The notes below the pieces were generated by a model. That model was given only the letters and a program-made list of their open reading frames with translations, was not told the DNA's origin and did no database searches. From assembly GCA_039636795.1 (NCBI GenBank), contig CP143430.1, positions 496,001-560,000 on the forward strand: a DNA stretch of 64,000 bases, in the 5' to 3' direction. The translations under genes and the position numbers were made by a program. How positions within the stretch are numbered: the stretch's first letter is position 1; every line of letters begins with the position of its first letter. Of this stretch, positions 60,862-64,000 are shown piece by piece. The stretch is from Micrococcaceae bacterium Sec5.1. GTDB taxonomy: Bacteria; Actinomycetota; Actinomycetes; Actinomycetales; Micrococcaceae.

Positions 60862-61433
60862 GCACGCCCAGGATACGGAGTGGCCAGTTTCAGCGCCGCC
60901 TGCGGGAGACGCTGCTGAACATTGCTGCCGCGGGCGGCGCTGTCTGCCTCATCGCCGTCATTCTTGCGGTCGCATTCAACATCACCTTGATCCTGTTCAA
61001 AACCGGCTCCATGTCGCCCACCATCCCGGCAGGTTCGCTGGCCGTGGTTCGCGAGATTCCGGCGGCGGACATGAAGGTAGGCGATGTCGTCACCGTGGAC
61101 CGACCAGGAAAGCTGCCCATCACGCACAGGATCCAGAGCATTGGACCCGCGGAGGGGACTGCCCGGACCATCACGATGAAAGGAGACGCCAACGCCGAGG
61201 CTGATCCGGCGCCCTACGTTGTGGAGCGGGTCCGGATTGTGCTCTGGTCCGTCCCCGGTCTTGCGTATCCCTTGGCCGCTGCCGCAAACCCGGTGGTGTT
61301 GGGGGCAACTACTGTGTGCGTAGCGGCGTTGGTGAGCTGGGTGCTCTGGCCCCGAAACGGATCCCGAAACGGGCCCGGAAACGGATCCGGGCGCCGCCAG
61401 CGTCGCAAAAGAGGGCAACATGCTGCTGCCTAG
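60858..61433 (+). CDS. sipW: SipW-family (ER-type) signal peptidase I
   Basis: A 191-residue membrane peptidase. An N-terminal membrane anchor (about 22-48) leads to the catalytic Ser51 in KTGSMSPTIPAGS. A His (His90 in PITHRI) replaces the Lys of bacterial SipS-type enzymes, and MKGDANAEAD supplies Asp110. The Ser-His-Asp arrangement defines the ER/SipW type. A second membrane segment (about 140-165) and a Gly/Asn/Arg-rich tail follow. It lies between its presumed substrates, overlapping genes on both sides. Confidence 0.9.
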   Translation: MSTPRIRSGQFQRRLRETLLNIAAAGGAVCLIAVILAVAFNITLILFKTGSMSPTIPAGSLAVVREIPAADMKVGDVVTVDRPGKLPITHRIQSIGPAEGTARTITMKGDANAEADPAPYVVERVRIVLWSVPGLAYPLAAAANPVVLGATTVCVAALVSWVLWPRNGSRNGPGNGSGRRQRRKRGQHAAA

Positions 61434-62118
61434 GTTGGGGGCCTTGGCCGGGCTGCTCGCTCTCTTTTTGTTGGGTGCCTTGTTGGGTGCCGTTCCGGCC
61501 CGCGCGGAAGAAGGACCTGCCGGTTGGTTGGAGCTCGACGCCGGTCCGGCCGGGGAGGTTCATCGTCTCACCCCTGGCGGGAGGGCGGATTGGGCGGTGG
61601 ACGTGCACGCACGGGGCGAGGGCGCCGGTTTGTTGGAAGTGTGGATCCAGCCGACCGAAACTGCAGGTCCGGATAGTGAATCCAGGGGACTCCGGGACTT
61701 CCTCAGCGTGCAATTAAGGTCCTGTGAGCAGCCATGGGATGGCACCTTGTGCGCGAGCGGTGAACGGACGTTGCTTGAGCCCTCGGATCTAAACGTTGCC
61801 GAGGGCTTGAAGATCGACCTCATGAAGGACGGCAGCACCTGGTCCAACGGATCGTACGTCCTTGTGAGCGCGGCGCTCGCGGAGGACGTTCCCGCAGAGT
61901 TCCAGGGGAGTCGCACACAAATTGTGATCGGTGTCCATGGTTCGGGCGACGCGGCTGGAGATCCCAGCCCCGGTGCCGTCACCGCACGTCCGGGCGGGCC
62001 GCCGTCGTCGATTGGCTTGGCGGATACCGGCGCCAGGCTTGGTGGCGTCGCGATGCTGGGCGTGCTGGCGGTCGCCGCAGGGTTCGCTCTTGCCCGTTGG
62101 CGGGGTGCGCAGGCATGA
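61420..62118 (+). CDS. Secreted protein with C-terminal LAXTG sortase signal
   Basis: A 232-residue protein with a classical Sec signal peptide (residues 1-30, ending VPARAEE). A beta-rich domain of about 150 residues with two cysteines follows, then a Pro/Gly linker. The C-terminal sorting signal is LADTG (about 203-207), then a hydrophobic segment and the basic tail RWRGAQA. LAXTG is the motif of class E sortases in high-GC Gram-positive bacteria. No sortase gene is in the window. The ATG overlaps the sipW 3' end by 14 bp, and it overlaps the next gene by four. Confidence 0.78.
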   Translation: MLLPRLGALAGLLALFLLGALLGAVPARAEEGPAGWLELDAGPAGEVHRLTPGGRADWAVDVHARGEGAGLLEVWIQPTETAGPDSESRGLRDFLSVQLRSCEQPWDGTLCASGERTLLEPSDLNVAEGLKIDLMKDGSTWSNGSYVLVSAALAEDVPAEFQGSRTQIVIGVHGSGDAAGDPSPGAVTARPGGPPSSIGLADTGARLGGVAMLGVLAVAAGFALARWRGAQA

Positions 62119-62633
62119 AGAAGCGGATCGGCTGGTTGGGCTGCGTAGCGATGGCATTCGCCCTGCTCATCTCCGCCTCAAGCCCGCCAGAGGTGACCGA
62201 GGCTTCCTGGCAGCGGAGCGAATTCGGCGCGGGTAGCTTCGGGACGATCACGATTCCGCCTGCAACCCTCAATGGCGCCTGCCAGTACAACGCTGGGTTT
62301 CTCGGCACAGACGCTAACATCCGGGTCTTTTGGAAGCCGCCCGTCACGTACCCAAGGCTGACGGACGCCGTGATTGATGTTCACCTGCTCACGGCAGGAT
62401 CTGTGGTGACCACACTCCAGGGATATCCAGGAACTGCGAATACCACCGGGTCATCATCCGCTGGCTACACCACAGAGATTCCGGCTACGCTTCTTGGTGG
62501 CGTTTTGGGGTTCAACACGCAGTTCCAAGTGGATATCTACATCACCGCGGCCGGGTGGAAGTCCATGCCTGTGTCGGTCAAGGCCAACGCGGGCTCGGTT
62601 GCCGGCCTCGGAGGGTCCTGCACCAATCTCTGA
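62115..62633 (+). CDS. SipW-type alternate-signal exported protein 3
   Basis: A 172-residue protein starting at ATG 62115 (MKKRIGWLGC). Its signal segment ends EASWQRSEFGAGSFGTI, again W-x-x-S-E-F-x-x-G-S-F. The mature domain (about 110 residues) begins PATLNGACQYN and reads NIRVFWKPP, then LGGSCTN at the end, suggesting a disulfide between termini and an immunoglobulin-like fold. It differs in sequence from exported proteins 1 and 2. Last gene of the operon. Confidence 0.78.
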   Translation: MKKRIGWLGCVAMAFALLISASSPPEVTEASWQRSEFGAGSFGTITIPPATLNGACQYNAGFLGTDANIRVFWKPPVTYPRLTDAVIDVHLLTAGSVVTTLQGYPGTANTTGSSSAGYTTEIPATLLGGVLGFNTQFQVDIYITAAGWKSMPVSVKANAGSVAGLGGSCTNL

Positions 62634-62858
62634 ATCGTCATCCCGGGTACTCCAAAACTTCGACAAAACGTCCTTGGAAGGCTCCTTGACACCAGAGTTT
62701 GAGGCCCCATCGGCTAAACTTGGCTGGTAAGAGCCCCGAACTCTTGCGTACGCTGCCGTCCGCGGCAGGCTGCACCGGTAAGTCGGGGCATTCTCATGTA
62801 CGGCGTCGAGTCCTGGCCATCCGGCCTGGTCTCGCCCGAAAGAATGGGGGAGGATCCC
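62634..62858. other. Intergenic region before purA, about 225 bp
   Basis: It carries the purA promoter and ribosome site (GGGGGAGGATCCC just before the ATG). I looked for a purine riboswitch-like or tRNA-like fold and saw none. Nothing else is recognisable. Confidence 0.45.
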
Positions 62859-64000
62859 ATGCCCGCTATCGTGATCGTCGGAGCCCAGTGGGGCGACGAA
62901 GGCAAAGGCAAAGCTACCGATCTGCTCGGTGGCCGTGTTGACTACGTGGTTAAGCCCAATGGCGGCAACAACGCCGGGCACACCGTGGTGGTTGGCGGTG
63001 AGAAGTATGAGCTGAAGCTCCTTCCCGCGGGCATTCTGAGCCCCAACGCAATTCCCATTATTGGCAACGGCTGCGTGGTGAACCTCGAGGCACTCTTCCA
63101 GGAAATCGACGGCCTTGAGGCCCGTGGCGCGGACACGTCCCGCCTGCGCGTTTCGGCCAATGCGCACCTTGTCGCCCCGTACCACCAGGTCCTGGATAAG
63201 GTCACGGAGCGCTTCCTCGGCAGCCGCGCCATCGGCACCACCGGACGCGGCATTGGCCCCGCCTACATGGACAAGGTGGCCCGCCTGGGCATCCGCGTCC
63301 AGGACGTCTTCGATGAATCGATCCTCCGCCAGAAGGTGGAGGGTTCGCTGCGCCAGAAGAACGAACTCCTGGTCAAGGTCTACAACCGCCGCGACATCGT
63401 GGTGGACGAGATCGTGGACTACTTCCTCTCCTTCGCTGAGCGACTGCGGCCGCTGGTTATCGACAGCACGCTGGAGCTGAACAACGCGTTGGACGAGGGC
63501 AAGGTTGTGCTCATGGAAGGCGGCCAGGCAACGTTCCTGGACGTTGACCACGGCACGTACCCGTTCGTCACCTCATCCAACCCGACGGCGGGTGGCGCGT
63601 CCGTCGGCTCGGGTATTGGCCCCACGCGTATTTCCCGTTCCATCGGCATCATCAAGGCTTACACCACACGTGTTGGCGCCGGTCCGTTCCCCACTGAACT
63701 GTTCGACGAAATGGGTATGTACCTGCAGAAGACCGGTGGCGAGTTCGGTGTAAACACCGGCCGTCCCCGCCGTTGCGGTTGGTACGACGCCGTCCTGGCC
63801 CGCCACGCTTCCCGCGTCAACGGCTTCACGGACTACTTCGTGACCAAGCTGGACGTCCTCACGGGCATCGAGCAGATCCCGGTCTGCGTTGCCTACGATG
63901 TGGATGGCGTCCGTCACGACGAAATGCCCATGACGCAGACCGAGTTCCACCACGCGGTGCCGATCTTCGAGTACTTCGACGGCTGGACCGAGGACATCAC
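62859..64000 (+). CDS. purA: Adenylosuccinate synthetase (3' end beyond the window)
   Basis: At least 380 residues, cut by the right edge. PurA converts IMP + aspartate + GTP to adenylosuccinate. The GTP-binding loop [11 protein letters not shown] lies at residues 8-18, with [11 protein letters not shown], the [12 protein letters not shown] segment, [20 protein letters not shown] and RPRRCGWYD all characteristic. The ATG at 62859 follows a strong GGGGGAGGA ribosome site. Missing residues (about 50) are only at the C-terminus. Confidence 0.95.
   Translation, partial: MPAIVIVGAQWGDEGKGKATDLLGGRVDYVVKPNGGNNAGHTVVVGGEKYELKLLPAGILSPNAIPIIGNGCVVNLEALFQEIDGLEARGADTSRLRVSANAHLVAPYHQVLDKVTERFLGSRAIGTTGRGIGPAYMDKVARLGIRVQDVFDESILRQKVEGSLRQKNELLVKVYNRRDIVVDEIVDYFLSFAERLRPLVIDSTLELNNALDEGKVVLMEGGQATFLDVDHGTYPFVTSSNPTAGGASVGSGIGPTRISRSIGIIKAYTTRVGAGPFPTELFDEMGMYLQKTGGEFGVNTGRPRRCGWYDAVLARHASRVNGFTDYFVTKLDVLTGIEQIPVCVAYDVDGVRHDEMPMTQTEFHHAVPIFEYFDGWTEDI

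Noticed and set aside
62634..62858. A purine riboswitch upstream of purA
   Set aside because: No conserved purine-aptamer core or paired loops could be recognised.

Overview
The window comes from a high-GC actinobacterium, most likely Arthrobacter or Paenarthrobacter (Micrococcaceae). This is inferred from family content and synteny only: pyrE, HAD phosphatase, trmH-like, fbaA, DUF3151 and purA lie in one housekeeping block, next to a SipW secretion operon, a DUF6131 peptide and many LacI, PadR and ECF regulators. No rRNA, tRNA, insertion sequence, phage gene or CRISPR array was found.

Layout. 1-2.3 kb: an ECF41-type sigma factor, its probable target (an NmrA-like SDR) and a 5'-truncated SDR paralogue. 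2.4-7.5 kb: a solitary fumarate reductase-type flavoprotein, a tiny membrane protein, a sulfurtransferase and a DUF3311 + sodium:solute symporter pair. 7.7-11.4 kb: a lipoprotein and two ECF sigma factors, each overlapping a gene for a one-pass membrane protein that is probably its anti-sigma factor. 11.7-15.4 kb: small stress-type genes and TetR, MerR/TipA and PadR regulators, two with clear operators. 15.5-22.3 kb: a gamma-glutamyl pathway operon (permease, glutamine synthetase-like ligase, amidotransferase, aldehyde dehydrogenase, SDR) with a divergent GntR/FadR regulator. 22.5-23.4 kb: nadE.

23.9-40.6 kb: a LacI-controlled uronate regulon. It holds two near-paralogous LacI regulators, two sets of TIM-barrel isomerase plus Gfo/Idh/MocA oxidoreductase, a Dpp-type ABC importer with a fused permease-ATPase, and uronate isomerase, fructuronate reductase and mannonate dehydratase, ending in a frameshifted gluconokinase. 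Four copies of a TTGGCAAnCGGTTGnCAA-like operator sit upstream of its transcription units, each overlapping a probable -35 element. 40.9-46.1 kb: a multiple-monosaccharide ABC importer (chvE/mmsA/mmsB type) with its own LacI regulator. 46.1-58.8 kb: pyrE, a Tat-type alpha/beta hydrolase, a tyrosine phosphatase, a HAD phosphatase, a PadR + ABC exporter operon, a trmH-like gene, a DUF559-like gene bracketed by two 47-bp palindromes, fbaA, DUF3151 and a uracil-DNA glycosylase-like gene. 59.5-62.6 kb: a five-gene SipW operon with three SipW-type substrates and a protein ending in a LAXTG sorting signal. The right edge cuts purA.

The most unusual signals are three tandem arrays with a 32-bp period, each starting just after a stop codon (FadR, nadE, LacI) and each oriented with the gene it follows. 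They share a TCTCTCACGTCC core, and the other half of each unit forms a small hairpin with array-specific sequence. Next come the palindrome-bracketed DUF559-like gene and the SipW/LAXTG surface operon.
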